Of a stretch of 64,000 nt of DNA, positions 15,642 to 25,023 are shown one piece after another (within the stretch, counting starts at the first letter, position 1; each line of letters starts with the position of its first letter). The translations under genes and the position numbers were made by a program. This DNA is from Nonomuraea sp. NBC_00507 (GTDB taxonomy: Bacteria > Actinomycetota > Actinomycetes > Streptosporangiales > Streptosporangiaceae): NCBI RefSeq assembly GCF_036013525.1, contig NZ_CP107853.1, positions 5,952,001-6,016,000 on the forward strand, read 5' to 3'. The notes under the pieces are model-generated. The model was not told where the DNA came from and made no database searches. It was given only the letters and a program-made list of their open reading frames with translations.

Positions 15642-17774
15642 CTATGTCGTCTTCCTGAAGGTGTCCAGGAACGCCTGCCGCGTGCCGGCCTGGTCGTCCC
15701 ACTTGAGCTCGGGCAGGTCGAACGTGATCTTGAACGCGGTGGTGTCGTCGATCGTGACGTACCTGGTCAGCGCGTGCATCGGGACGCCGTTGGCGGTGGT
15801 GTAGGTGTACTCCCAGTCGGCCGCCTTCCAGCCGCGGTAGTCCACCGCCTGCAACTGCACCTGGATGTAGCTCTCCAGGCCGCCGTCGGCCTCCAGCCTG
15901 CCGAGCTCGGACAGCCCGCCGTCGGCCTGCGGGGTCGCCTCCTCCACGAGGAAGCGGATGCCCGAGTCCTTCGGCCCGGTGAACGTCGCCTCGCCGCCCG
16001 ACGTGGTCAGCTTCCAGGCCTCGGGCACGGCGACGGAGAAGCCGGCCGGCGTGTGCTCCTTGTAGCCCTCGGGCACGGCCGACGGGTCGGCCTGCAGCGT
16101 CGTGGCGGAGGCGGCGGGCGTGTTCGTGGTGGTGGCCGCGGGCGTGCTTCCGCCTGACAGGATGACCATCACGGCGCCGATGACGACGGCCACCGCCACC
16201 AGCGAGCCGATGATCGTGAGCGGCGTGGGCCGCCCGTCGCGCATCCAGGGCCCGTCGTCCTCGTCCGTCCTGCGTCTGCTCTTGCCCGTGCGCGGCGAGG
16301 CGCCCGGCAGCGCGGCCAGGCGGCTGTTGCCGATGTCGTGCGACAGGTCACGCGACTGCTCGCGCAGGTCGTCGGGGGAGGCCAGCGGCCACGGGGTGGC
16401 GCCGGAGTTCGTGGACGAGCGGCTGTCGGTGGTCAGCGGCAGGATCGGCTGCGGGTGCGGTCCCGACGGGCCGTCCAGGTCGTCGTCGCGATTTCGTCCC
16501 GCCATCCGGTGCGGGCCGGTGGAGAACGCCGGTGGCACCTGCTGTCCCGGGCCGGTGGAGAACGCCGGTGGCGCCTGCTGTCCCGGGCCGGTGGAGAACG
16601 CCGGCGGCGCCTGCTGTCCCGGGCCGGTCGAGAACGCCTGGGGTCCCGTGCCGAAGGCCCCCGGCAGCTGGTCGGTCCGGTGGCTGCCCGACGGCGTGGA
16701 GAGCCCGTCGTACGGCATCGAGTGGCCGCCCGACGGGCTGCTCGCCGGGTCGTACGGCACGCGCACCGGCCCTGAGGGCGTCTCCACGATCCGCGACGGC
16801 ATCGGTCCCGACGGCGTGTCGAACGGCGGAAGCAGCGCGGCGGGCGTCGGGTCGACCGGGCTGGGCAGCGTCTCCGGCTTGCGCGGACGGGCGGAGCCGT
16901 GGGCCCGCAGCACCGCTTCCAGCATCTCCATGACCTGTGCGGCCGTCAGCCGCTCCGCGGGGTTCTTGCGGAGCAGGCCCTCGATCACCGGCATCAGCGA
17001 GCCCGCCCGCTGCGGCATGATCGGGTCCTGGGTGAGCACCTGGCCGAGCACCGCCACCGGGTCGGGCCCCTCGTACGGCGGCCGCCCCTCGACGGCCGCG
17101 TACAACGTCGCCCCGAACGACCACAGGTCGGCCGCCTGGGTGATCGGCTGCGCGGACAACCGCTCCGGCGGGATGTACGCCGGGGACCCCATGAGCAGCC
17201 CGGTCTGCGTGATGTTCACATCGCCCTCGATGGCGGCGATGCCGAAGTCGGTCAGCACGACCCGGTCCTGGGTCAGCAGCACGTTGCCCGGCTTGATGTC
17301 GCGGTGCAGGATCCCGGCGGCGTGCGCGTGCGTGAGCGCATCCAGCACGCGGATGCCGATCTCGGCGGCCTGGATCACGGGGAGCGGGCCGCTCTGGCGT
17401 ACCGCCTGCTCCAGCGACCACGCCCGGACCAGCTCCATGACGATCCAGGGGCGGCCGTCCTCCTCGACGACGTCGTGCACGGTCACAATGCCCGGGTGCG
17501 TCAGACGCCCGGCCGACCTGGCCTCGCGCAGCATGCGCCGGTGCGCCACCTGCTTGCCCGCGTGGTCGAGCCCGTACGGGAGGATCAGCTCCTTGACCGC
17601 CACGTCCCTGTCGAGCAGCACGTCATGGGCGTGCCACACCATGCCCATGCCGCCCCTGCCGACCGGCGACATGAGACGGTAACGTCTGCCGATCAGGCGG
17701 CCCTGGCTCTGTGGGGCGCCGCTCGGGGCACTTCCCTCTCCTCCGGGACCGCTCAGCAAGCGGTCGGCTGCCAT
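15642..17774 (-). CDS. Membrane-anchored Ser/Thr protein kinase (PknB-type)
   Basis: A 710-residue protein. The kinase domain covers about residues 27-285: glycine loop VGRGGMGMVWHAHD, VAVKEL lysine, LHRDIKPGNVLL catalytic loop, DFG, and SPAYIPPERL in place of APE. A proline/serine/glycine-rich juxtamembrane linker follows, with 12-residue repeats (FSTGPGQQAPPA). One membrane helix (LTIIGSLVAVAVVIGAVMVIL) is near residue 530, and an extracellular domain of about 150 residues ends the protein. There are no PASTA repeats, so the signal is not the usual muropeptide. The ATG at 17774 is preceded by GGGGGCGGGAAG; the ATG eight codons upstream is less well placed. Confidence 0.92.
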   Translation of the reverse strand: MAADRLLSGPGGEGSAPSGAPQSQGRLIGRRYRLMSPVGRGGMGMVWHAHDVLLDRDVAVKELILPYGLDHAGKQVAHRRMLREARSAGRLTHPGIVTVHDVVEEDGRPWIVMELVRAWSLEQAVRQSGPLPVIQAAEIGIRVLDALTHAHAAGILHRDIKPGNVLLTQDRVVLTDFGIAAIEGDVNITQTGLLMGSPAYIPPERLSAQPITQAADLWSFGATLYAAVEGRPPYEGPDPVAVLGQVLTQDPIMPQRAGSLMPVIEGLLRKNPAERLTAAQVMEMLEAVLRAHGSARPRKPETLPSPVDPTPAALLPPFDTPSGPMPSRIVETPSGPVRVPYDPASSPSGGHSMPYDGLSTPSGSHRTDQLPGAFGTGPQAFSTGPGQQAPPAFSTGPGQQAPPAFSTGPGQQVPPAFSTGPHRMAGRNRDDDLDGPSGPHPQPILPLTTDSRSSTNSGATPWPLASPDDLREQSRDLSHDIGNSRLAALPGASPRTGKSRRRTDEDDGPWMRDGRPTPLTIIGSLVAVAVVIGAVMVILSGGSTPAATTTNTPAASATTLQADPSAVPEGYKEHTPAGFSVAVPEAWKLTTSGGEATFTGPKDSGIRFLVEEATPQADGGLSELGRLEADGGLESYIQVQLQAVDYRGWKAADWEYTYTTANGVPMHALTRYVTIDDTTAFKITFDLPELKWDDQAGTRQAFLDTFRKTT
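16513..16638. repeat. 36-bp in-frame tandem repeat in the kinase linker
   Basis: Three 36-bp units (16513-16548, 16549-16584, 16585-16620) differ at one or two positions; an 18-bp partial unit follows (16621-16638). They encode the 12-residue repeats of the Ser/Thr kinase linker. Repeat number is likely to vary between strains. Confidence 0.85.
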
Positions 17775-17912
17775 CTTCCCGCCCCCATCTCGCCTCATCC
17801 GTCACGTGCGTCTTCACGCTACTTGCAGATTATTGAGGTTGGACACGATATCGGCGGGGAATCCGTAATGGAAGCTGATGCCCCTTTACTGCGCTGATGA
17901 CGTGCAGATATA

Positions 17913-19304
17913 TCACTCATCAAATGGATCACTTACTGCGCCGGCCAGGGCCTGCAATGCGCTCGTGAAAGCCTCGGGGGGCGGCTTGACCAGGCCCGCT
18001 CCCACTTGGCCCGTTCCCGCGACCCGGCCCGCGATGCCGGTGTTGACCACCGGCAGCAGGCCCGTCCTGGCCACGAGCGTGACGTCGATGCCGACCGGCG
18101 TGCCGCGGAAGCCGAGGCCCGGGATCTGGTAGGCGGGGTGCTCGGCGAGCGTGATCTCGTACATGGAGCGGGTGGCCCGCACCGCGTCGGCCACCTCGCC
18201 GCCCACGAACCGCACGATGGCCGGGGAGGCCGCCATCGCGAACCCGCCCAGCCCCGACGTCTCGGTGATCGTGGAGTCGCCGATGTCGGGGTTGGCGTCG
18301 CCGGGGCCGTACGAGCCCAGGTAGAGCCCGTCGGGCACCCCGGCGGGACCGGTGAACCAGCGCCCGCCGAGCCCCGACACCTGGACGCCGAAGTCGGTGC
18401 CGTTCCTGGCCATGGCGACGACCATGGTCGAGCCGGGGATGTCGCGAGCCGCGTCCGTGCTGACCTTGGCCGCGGCCATGCCGGCGTTCAGGAAGAAGTG
18501 GTCGTTGCCGTTGATGAAGCGCAGCACCTCCGCGGCGTGCGCGGGGGCCGCCTCGACCACGGCCGGGGCCAGCTCGCGCAGCAGCAGCGAAGTGGCGGCC
18601 CGGTTGCGGTTGTGCAGCTCGTCGCCCATCTGCAGGGCCTGCGCGATCAGCGAGCGCAGGTCGATCGGGCCGGTCCGCTCCAGCGTCGCGGCCAGCGCGG
18701 GGCCGAGCACGGTGTCCATCCAGCGCAGCCGGTCGAGGACCTCGGGTCCGTACGCGCCGTACCTGAGGACCTTGCCCAGGCCCTCGTTCAGCGAGCAGTA
18801 GGCGGTGCCGCCGTGCTCCTCGTCGCGTACCTCGAACACCCACATCGACGGGCTCACCACACCCGCCATGGGCCCCACGGCGCCGTGCTCGTGGCACGGC
18901 CGCAGCGTGATCTCGCCGGCCGCCAGCTTGGCGGCCGCGTCGTGCTCGTCGCCCGCCAGGCCCTCCAGCAACATCGCGCCGATCAGCGCGCCGCGCATCG
19001 GCCCCGAGGCCCGCTCCCACGTGATCGGCGGCCCGGCGTGCAGGAAGGTGCCCTCGGCCAGCACCTCCGACGCCCGCCGCACCCCCGCCAGGTACGGCCG
19101 CGCGGAGGTGAGCCGGCTCGCGGCCAGCTCGTTGGCGGCCTGCCTGCGCGGGTCGGCCAGCACCGTGACCAGCGCCCCCGCGGTGCCGGGCAGGGGCGGG
19201 CGCCAGTCCACCGGGGTCGTCGGCACGGCCTGCGCGGCCAGCGCCTCGTCGAGCAGCCCCGCGCCGACCGTGATCACGTTGGACGGGGCGGACAGTGGGC
19301 TCAT
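17913..19304 (-). CDS. allG: Oxamate carbamoyltransferase subunit AllG (DUF1116, YlbE)
   Basis: A 463-residue DUF1116 protein, homologous to E. coli YlbE, now AllG. Recognisable blocks are PITWERASGPMRGALIGAML, HEHGAVGPMAGVVSPSMWV, LNEGLGKVLRYGAY, and NGTDFGVQVSGLG. With AllF and AllH it forms the oxamate transcarbamylase of anaerobic allantoin degradation (established for E. coli). It converts oxalurate plus phosphate to oxamate and carbamoyl phosphate. The ATG overlaps the TGA of allF (ATGA), and allF overlaps allH in the same way, so the three are one coupled operon allH-allF-allG. No carbamate kinase gene follows. Confidence 0.88.
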   Translation of the reverse strand: MSPLSAPSNVITVGAGLLDEALAAQAVPTTPVDWRPPLPGTAGALVTVLADPRRQAANELAASRLTSARPYLAGVRRASEVLAEGTFLHAGPPITWERASGPMRGALIGAMLLEGLAGDEHDAAAKLAAGEITLRPCHEHGAVGPMAGVVSPSMWVFEVRDEEHGGTAYCSLNEGLGKVLRYGAYGPEVLDRLRWMDTVLGPALAATLERTGPIDLRSLIAQALQMGDELHNRNRAATSLLLRELAPAVVEAAPAHAAEVLRFINGNDHFFLNAGMAAAKVSTDAARDIPGSTMVVAMARNGTDFGVQVSGLGGRWFTGPAGVPDGLYLGSYGPGDANPDIGDSTITETSGLGGFAMAASPAIVRFVGGEVADAVRATRSMYEITLAEHPAYQIPGLGFRGTPVGIDVTLVARTGLLPVVNTGIAGRVAGTGQVGAGLVKPPPEAFTSALQALAGAVSDPFDE

Positions 19305-20650
19305 ATGAGACTCCTGGAGTGCCGGGCCGCCTGGGCGTTGGACAGGAACACGGCCGCGCCCGCCGCCCGCAGCGCGGCGGCCTGGCGGTGCAGGTCCTGC
19401 GGGTCGCCCAGGGTGCCGACGAGGGCCACCACGACGGTGGCGGGAGTATGGGCGATGGCGGGCACGAGAGACGCCGCCGGGTCGGGGTCGGCGCCGTGAC
19501 CCAGCACGACGTCCATGAGCACCACGTCGGTCTCCCTGGCCCGGGACAGCGCCTCCACGCGCAGGGTCGGATCGATCATCGGGTGCGCCCGTCCCCTGGT
19601 GTAGGCGTCGTCGCCGTAGTCGACGAAGTCGCCCTGCCCGGCGAGCGCCGCGGCCTCCATGCTCAGCGTGCCGCCGGCGTAGACGCCCTTGAGCGTCTTG
19701 CCCGAGGTCTCTCGCAGGGCGCCCGGCCAGGACGGCCACTCGGGCACGGGTCTCCCGAGGGTGCGCAGCGTCTGCTCCGCCGCCTCCGTGAGATCCGCGG
19801 GCAGCAACGCGGACACCACCGGCGTACGCAGCCCTGCCACGGCCTCCTCCACGCGGCGCGCCACCTCGTGGGCGGGCGGCTTGGAGATCAGCACGATCAG
19901 CTCGGTCGCCGGGTCCTCATCGAGCATGCGCAGCGCACGCAGCGTCGACAGGCCGCCGACCGCGGCCGACAGGTCCCTGCCGCCCACCCCCAGGATGTGG
20001 CTGATGCCCGCGCCAGCCCAGTCCAGGAGCGAGGTGACCTGCTGGGCGCCGGTGCCCGAGGCGGCCACCACGCCGACGGGGCCAGGGGCGAGGACGTTCG
20101 CGAAGCCGAGGCCGACGCCGCCGATCGAGGCGGTGCCGCAGTCCGGGCCCATCACCAGGACGTCCCGCTGCTCCGCCAGCTCCTTCAGCCGCCGCTCCTG
20201 CGCGACGGGCACGCCGTCGCTGAAGATCATGACGGGCAGGCCGGCCAGGACGGCGTCGTACGCCTCGCAGAACGCGTGCTCGCCCGGCACCGAGACCAGG
20301 ACCAGATCGGCCGGGCCCCTGGCGGCAGCCGAGCCGGTGGTCAGCGGCGGCTGCTCGGTCGCGGTCCCAGGACGCTGGAGCGTGGTCAGCTGCCGGTCGG
20401 CCTCGGCGACGGCCGCCCGGGTGTCGTGCGCCCTGACGGCGATCAGCAGGTCGCCGGGACCGGCCTCGGGGACGGTGAAGCCGAGGTCCCTGATGACGGC
20501 GACGTTGAGGTCCGTCGCCATGGCGACCATGGCCGCCTCGACGCCCGGCGTGTCCGCCAGCGCCCGGCTGACCCGCATGAGCTGGACCGAGTCGTAGTAC
20601 GCCCCCTTACGGACCAGCACCACCTCTGCGCTCACCCCTTCTGGGCTCAC
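19301..20650 (-). CDS. allF: Oxamate carbamoyltransferase subunit AllF (FdrA)
   Basis: A 449-residue FdrA-family protein, related in fold to succinyl-CoA synthetase alpha subunit. Marks are VRKGAYYDSVQLMRVSR at the N terminus, VLVMGPDCGTASIGGVGLGF and VVAASGTGAQQVTSLLDWAG in the middle (CoA-ligase-like nucleotide fold), and VYAGGTLSMEAA further on. It is the AllF subunit of oxamate transcarbamylase. The GTG at 20650 overlaps the allH stop (GTGA). Automated annotation often calls such proteins acyl-CoA synthetase; the neighbours allG and allH argue against that. Confidence 0.88.
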   Translation of the reverse strand: MSPEGVSAEVVLVRKGAYYDSVQLMRVSRALADTPGVEAAMVAMATDLNVAVIRDLGFTVPEAGPGDLLIAVRAHDTRAAVAEADRQLTTLQRPGTATEQPPLTTGSAAARGPADLVLVSVPGEHAFCEAYDAVLAGLPVMIFSDGVPVAQERRLKELAEQRDVLVMGPDCGTASIGGVGLGFANVLAPGPVGVVAASGTGAQQVTSLLDWAGAGISHILGVGGRDLSAAVGGLSTLRALRMLDEDPATELIVLISKPPAHEVARRVEEAVAGLRTPVVSALLPADLTEAAEQTLRTLGRPVPEWPSWPGALRETSGKTLKGVYAGGTLSMEAAALAGQGDFVDYGDDAYTRGRAHPMIDPTLRVEALSRARETDVVLMDVVLGHGADPDPAASLVPAIAHTPATVVVALVGTLGDPQDLHRQAAALRAAGAAVFLSNAQAARHSRSLI

Positions 20651-21507
20651 CGCTGCCCGCCAAGGGCCAGGACGGCGTGCACGCCGATGGCGACGCCCTG
20701 GGCGAGGTCGGCGCCGGAGGTATGGCCTAGACGGCGCAGGCGGTTCAGCGCCGGTTCGAGCGCCTGGCCGCCGGTGACGCCGCGCAGCACCGCGAGCACC
20801 TCAGGGCTGGCCTCGCCCCTGGCCGCGCAGTGCAGGAGCGTGGCCGACAGGGGAGTGGTGCGGGTGCGCGCGTCGAACGTGACGGTCGCCCCCAGCCAGT
20901 CCGCCAGCCACACCGCGCGCTCCGCCCCCGTGGCCCTGCCCACGTGCCGCAACGTCACCAGCAGTCCCGCCAGCACGTCGTCACCGCTCGGCGTGAGCCC
21001 CGGCCCGAGCCCGATGAGCTGCTCGGCCGCCGTGACGACCCCCAGCAGCCACCCTTGCGCGCAGGCGGCGGCCAGCGAGGCGACCGCGCCGTTGCCGTGC
21101 AGGCCGGGCCGCGGCTCGGCGGGTCGCGCCAGGATCGCGGCGGCGCCGGCCAGGCAATCGCGATCAGCCGGCCCCAGCGACGGGGCCGGATCCCACCAGC
21201 GGCGCACGCGCAAACTCAGGTGCCCCACGTCGATCGTGCGGTCGCCCACCGACGCCTCGTCACCCACCGTGACATGAGGCAGTGGCCCCGCGAGCAGCGC
21301 CGAGTTCGGCAGCCTGGTGGCCTCGCCGGTGATGACGGCGATCACCGAAGGCTCCAGATCGGTCCTGACCTCCAGATACACCCCCGCGGGGAAGGCGGCG
21401 AGCACGCGGGCGGGGCGGCGCGGCGACTCCAGGAGCGGGCGTACCGCCGTGCTGGCCGCGCCCGTGACCTGGATGCGGGTACGCCGCGCGTGAGTGCTGA
21501 CCGTCAC
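20647..21507 (-). CDS. allH: Oxamate carbamoyltransferase subunit AllH (DUF2877, YlbF)
   Basis: A 286-residue DUF2877 protein (E. coli YlbF/AllH). The family hallmark GLGPGLTPSGDDVLAGLL is present around residues 173-190, followed by TPLSATLLHCAARGE. It is the first gene of the allHFG operon. The GTG at 21507 is preceded by TTGGGAGGTCCG, a good ribosome-binding site; the frame extends to 21579 but the extra residues have no family support. It is divergent from the PucR-type regulator, which probably controls the operon. Confidence 0.85.
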   Translation of the reverse strand: MTVSTHARRTRIQVTGAASTAVRPLLESPRRPARVLAAFPAGVYLEVRTDLEPSVIAVITGEATRLPNSALLAGPLPHVTVGDEASVGDRTIDVGHLSLRVRRWWDPAPSLGPADRDCLAGAAAILARPAEPRPGLHGNGAVASLAAACAQGWLLGVVTAAEQLIGLGPGLTPSGDDVLAGLLVTLRHVGRATGAERAVWLADWLGATVTFDARTRTTPLSATLLHCAARGEASPEVLAVLRGVTGGQALEPALNRLRRLGHTSGADLAQGVAIGVHAVLALGGQR

Positions 21508-21556
21508 CGGACCTCCCAACCGACCTTGGACCTGACCGTAGAACGGGCAGGGAACC

Positions 21557-21599
21557 CTCCGTACGGAGAAATTTGCCAACAGTCAGCGGGAAGGTTGGC
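21557..21599. promoter_or_regulatory. Dyad symmetries between allH and the PucR gene
   Basis: The 130-bp divergent region holds a perfect 12-bp palindrome CTCCGTACGGAG (21557-21568) and an inverted repeat GCCAAC-N13-GTTGGC (21575-21580 and 21594-21599). Either could be a PucR-type operator for the divergent promoters. The sequences are certain; the function is inferred from position. Confidence 0.4.
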
Positions 21600-21637
21600 T
21601 CTTCCTGACAGACCGCTTCCCGGGTCACAATCTCCCC

Positions 21638-23245
21638 ATGGAGCCCCCCGTCCGTCTCGCCAGCACCGGAACGATCATTCATGGCGTGTCCGTGGAGGAG
21701 GTGCTGGGGGTGTCGACCCTCGCGGAGGCCAGGCTCATCGCCGGGGAGAGCGGGCTCGGGCGCATCGTCCAGCGGCTCAACGTCATGGAGGTCCCCGACA
21801 TCCTGGCCTGGGTCAAACCCCACGAACTGCTGCTCACCACCGGATATCCGCTACGTAACACGCCGCAGTCGCTCGGCCGGCTCGTGGCCGACCTGGACGA
21901 GCGCGGCCTGGCCGCACTGGCGATCAAGCTCGGCCGCTATGTCGACGAGCTGCCCGACGAGATGGTCGAGCAGGCCGACCGGCTCGGTTTCCCGCTCATC
22001 CTGCTGCCGAACGGCGTCGGCTTCGACGACATCCTCAACCAGGTGCTGACCGACATACTCAACCGCCAGGCCGCCATGCTGGCCCGCGTCGAGGAGGCGC
22101 ACCGGGCCATGGTGCAGGTGGTGCTGGCGGGCGGCGGGCTGGGCGAGGTCACCGCCGAGGTGGCGCAGCTGCTCGACGTGTCGGTCGCGGCCGTGGACGG
22201 CGCCGGCCAGGTGCTGGCCACCGCCGGTCCGGCCGACCACGTCGCGGTGCTGCGCGAGTCGATCTCCCGCGAGGGCCCGCCGACGTCCCCGGCGCGGACG
22301 TCGGGGCGCGGGCGGGCGTTCGCCTCGGTGCCGGTGCTGGCCGGCGGGCACCATCACGGCAGGATCGTCGCCTACAGCCCGTCGGCGGCGATCAGGGACG
22401 GCGACGTCGGCATCCTGGAGCGCGCGGCCACCGTCGCCGCGCTCGTCGTCACCCGGCAGGAGGCGGTCAACGCCGTCGAGAGCAAATACCGCGCCGACTT
22501 CCTGCGCGACGTGCTCACCGGCCGGGCCGGCGGCATCGAGCGGATCACGGCGCGGGCCAGGGCGTTCGGATGGGATCTGGCGCGGCCGGTGACCGTGCTC
22601 GTGGCCGAGCTCGACCCCGACGGCGACGAGCGAAGCGCGCAGGACCGGCTGGTGTCGTGCTGGACGGCGGCCATGAGGCGGCACGACCCGCGGGGGGCGG
22701 TGGCCGGGTTCTCGCACGAAGTGGTGGCCGTGGTCGACGCCTCGATCGACGCCACCCGGGTGGCCAAGGACGCGGCCTCGGCGTTCGCCGACGTGCCGCC
22801 CGCGACGTTCTCGACCGGCACCTCCCGGCCCAGCCCTGGCGCGGAGACGTTGCCGGAGGCGTACTCGCAGGCGCTGAAGGCGGCCAGGGTGGGCCGTCAG
22901 CTGCACGGTCCCGGCGCGGTCGCGCACTTCGACCAGCTGGGCGTCTACCGGCTGCTGTCGCTGGTCAACGACACCGACGAGCTGCACGCGTTCGTCCGCG
23001 AGACGCTCGGGCCCCTGGCCTCCGACGACGACGCCGAGAACGCCGACCTGCGGCGCACCCTGCAGGTGCTGCTGGAGACGAACCTCAACGTGGCCGAGAC
23101 GGCCAGGCGCCTGCACTTCCACTACAACACGCTGCGCTACCGGATCGGCAAGCTGGAGCGGCTGCTCGGCAACTTCACCGACGACCCGCACCTGCGGCTC
23201 AACCTGACCCTGGCCCTGCACGTGCTGCGGATGCGGGGCATCTAG
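21638..23245 (+). CDS. PucR-family transcriptional regulator
   Basis: A 535-residue regulator. The N-terminal PucR purine-catabolism domain (about residues 15-135) shows GVSVEEVLGVSTLAEARLIAG and HELLLTTGYPL. A GGDEF-like CdaR region follows. The C-terminal PucR helix-turn-helix is clear: LLETNLNVAETARRLHFHYNTLRYRIGKLERLLG (about residues 482-515). PucR proteins control purine-derived nitrogen use. It is divergent from allHFG and upstream of a nucleobase permease and molybdenum hydroxylase, so it is the likely regulator of the whole block. Confidence 0.93.
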   Translation: MEPPVRLASTGTIIHGVSVEEVLGVSTLAEARLIAGESGLGRIVQRLNVMEVPDILAWVKPHELLLTTGYPLRNTPQSLGRLVADLDERGLAALAIKLGRYVDELPDEMVEQADRLGFPLILLPNGVGFDDILNQVLTDILNRQAAMLARVEEAHRAMVQVVLAGGGLGEVTAEVAQLLDVSVAAVDGAGQVLATAGPADHVAVLRESISREGPPTSPARTSGRGRAFASVPVLAGGHHHGRIVAYSPSAAIRDGDVGILERAATVAALVVTRQEAVNAVESKYRADFLRDVLTGRAGGIERITARARAFGWDLARPVTVLVAELDPDGDERSAQDRLVSCWTAAMRRHDPRGAVAGFSHEVVAVVDASIDATRVAKDAASAFADVPPATFSTGTSRPSPGAETLPEAYSQALKAARVGRQLHGPGAVAHFDQLGVYRLLSLVNDTDELHAFVRETLGPLASDDDAENADLRRTLQVLLETNLNVAETARRLHFHYNTLRYRIGKLERLLGNFTDDPHLRLNLTLALHVLRMRGI

Positions 23246-23256
23246 GCTTGAGTCTC

Positions 23257-23466
23257 GTGGACCTGGACTTCGAACTGCAATCCGACTACATCCCGCTGTG
23301 CGACCTGCTGAAGTACTGCGGGATCACCGAGACCGGCGGCCTGGCCAAGCAGCTGATCGCCGAGGGCATGGTGCTCGTGGACGGAGAGGTTGAACTCCGC
23401 AAAACCGCCAAAATCAGGGCAGGTCAGGTCGTGAGTGGGGACGGATTCTCGATTCACGTCGCGTAG
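23257..23466 (+). CDS. S4-domain RNA-binding protein (YbcJ-like)
   Basis: A 69-residue single-domain S4 protein: IPLCDLLKYCGITETGGLAKQLIAEGMVLVDGEVELRKTAKIRAGQVV. Such small S4 proteins bind structured RNA and associate with ribosomes. The start is taken as GTG 23257 (MDLDFELQ), 12 bp after the PucR stop; a TTG at 23248 is an alternative. It is short but the S4 pattern is complete. It probably rides on the pucR transcript without a functional link to it. Confidence 0.85.
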   Translation: MDLDFELQSDYIPLCDLLKYCGITETGGLAKQLIAEGMVLVDGEVELRKTAKIRAGQVVSGDGFSIHVA

Positions 23467-23610
23467 TTCTGGCATGTGCGCGAGGGTTTCACTGGTAGTC
23501 GGCGCAGATTTGGCAGATCATGCCCGTGTAGGAGCGTCCGGGCGGGCCTAATGTGCCCGCAACGGAACGTGGCGCCGGCTCAGCGGAAACCAGCACAAAG
23601 GGGCCCTCTC

Positions 23611-25023
23611 ATGGTGTGGGGTTGGACCAGACACGGTGACGGCAAACACCTGACGCCTGGAGAGGTGGTCAGACCCGACGAGCGCTTGAGCTGGCCCAGA
23701 ATGGTGGGCTTCGGCGCGCAGCACGTGATCGCGATGTTCGGCGCGACGTTCGTCTTCCCGATCGTCATGGGGCTGGACCCCAACGTCGCCGTGATGATGT
23801 CGGGCGTCGCGACGATCCTGTTCCTGCTGATCGTGAAGGGGAAGGTGCCCAGCTACCTGGGCACCAGCGCGTCCTTCGTCGGCGGCGTGTTCGCCATCAG
23901 GGCGGCCGCGGGCGGCGACACCGCGGGCGCGGACGCGATCGTGACCGGCGCGATCCTGATCGCCGGGCTCGTGCTGGCGCTGGCAGGGCTCGCCATCCAC
24001 TTCCTCGGCGTGGAGATCATCCACAAGGTCTTCCCGCCTGTGGTCACCGGCGCGGTGGTGATGCTGATCGGGTTCGGGCTGGCGTTCGTGGTGGCGGACG
24101 TCTACTGGCCGCAGGACCACTGGATCGCGCTCATCACCATGGTGATCACGTTCCTGGTGATCGTGTTGTTCAAGGGGTTCATCGGGCGGATCGGCGTGCT
24201 GATCGGGCTGGTCACCGGGTTCCTGCTGTCGTGGCTGCTCGACCGGGCGGCCGGGCCGATCACCTCCGTGCTGCCCGGCCAGAACCTGCGGGACGCGGCC
24301 GGCAACCCCTGCCCGGTCGAGGGCACGTACTGTGTGGCCACGGCTTTCCCGCACGACCGGGTGAACTTCGACCAGGTGGCCCAGGCCGAGTGGTTCGGGC
24401 TGCCGAGCTTCCACGGCCCCGACTTCCGGTTCTCGGCCGTGCTGCTGGTTCTGCCCGCCGTCATTGCGCTCATCGCGGAGAACATCGGGCACGTCAAGGC
24501 CGTGGGCGAGATGACGGGCGCGGACGTGGACCCCTACGTCGGGCGCGCGGTGGTGGCCGACGGCATGGCCACGGTGGTGACCAGCGCGGTCGGCGGCTCG
24601 CCGACGACGACGTACGCCGAGAACATCGGCGTCATGGCCGCCACCAGGGTCTACTCGACGGCCGCCTACTACATCGCCGGCGTCATCGCGATCTTCTTCG
24701 GGCTGGTCCCCAAGTTCGGCGCGCTGGTCGCGGCCACGCCGGGCGGCGTGCTCGGCGGCGTCACCGTCATCCTGTACGGGATGATCGGGCTGCTCGGCGC
24801 GAAGATCTGGATCGAGAACCGGGTGGACTTCGCCGACCCGGTCAACATGGTCCCCACCGGCGCGGGCATCATCCTGGCCATCGGGCCTGTCAGCCACTTC
24901 ATCGCCGGGGAGTTCATCCTGGAGGGCATCGCCCTCGGCACCATCGTGGTGCTGGGCGGCTACCACCTGCTGCGGGCCATCGCCGGGCCGTCGCTCAAGC
25001 CGGCCAGGAACGAGGCCGGGTGA
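23611..25023 (+). CDS. NCS2 nucleobase:cation symporter (uracil/xanthine permease family)
   Basis: A 470-residue permease with about 12-14 membrane segments. The NCS2 marks are FGAQHVIAMFGATFVFPI in the first helix, IALIAENIGHVKAVGEMTG (about residues 285-303), and the signature SPTTTYAENIGVMAATRVYS, which contains the family consensus NxGxxxxTR. It imports a purine or pyrimidine base with protons. Uracil versus xanthine/urate cannot be decided by eye. The ATG at 23611 is preceded by AAAGGGG. Its stop overlaps the GTG of the next gene, so it is co-translated with the molybdenum hydroxylase that may process its substrate. Confidence 0.92.
   Translation: MVWGWTRHGDGKHLTPGEVVRPDERLSWPRMVGFGAQHVIAMFGATFVFPIVMGLDPNVAVMMSGVATILFLLIVKGKVPSYLGTSASFVGGVFAIRAAAGGDTAGADAIVTGAILIAGLVLALAGLAIHFLGVEIIHKVFPPVVTGAVVMLIGFGLAFVVADVYWPQDHWIALITMVITFLVIVLFKGFIGRIGVLIGLVTGFLLSWLLDRAAGPITSVLPGQNLRDAAGNPCPVEGTYCVATAFPHDRVNFDQVAQAEWFGLPSFHGPDFRFSAVLLVLPAVIALIAENIGHVKAVGEMTGADVDPYVGRAVVADGMATVVTSAVGGSPTTTYAENIGVMAATRVYSTAAYYIAGVIAIFFGLVPKFGALVAATPGGVLGGVTVILYGMIGLLGAKIWIENRVDFADPVNMVPTGAGIILAIGPVSHFIAGEFILEGIALGTIVVLGGYHLLRAIAGPSLKPARNEAG

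Noticed and set aside
16513..16638. Possible CRISPR-like repeat array
   Set aside because: Units are contiguous without spacers and are in frame inside a kinase gene; no cas genes are present.
19301..20650. Annotation of this gene as acyl-CoA synthetase
   Set aside because: The N terminus and the neighbours (DUF1116 and DUF2877 genes) identify it as FdrA/AllF.
23467..23610. Possible purine or xanthine riboswitch before the NCS2 permease
   Set aside because: No conserved core of purine, xanthine-I or related aptamers could be found; the stretch only shows an AAAGGGG ribosome-binding site.
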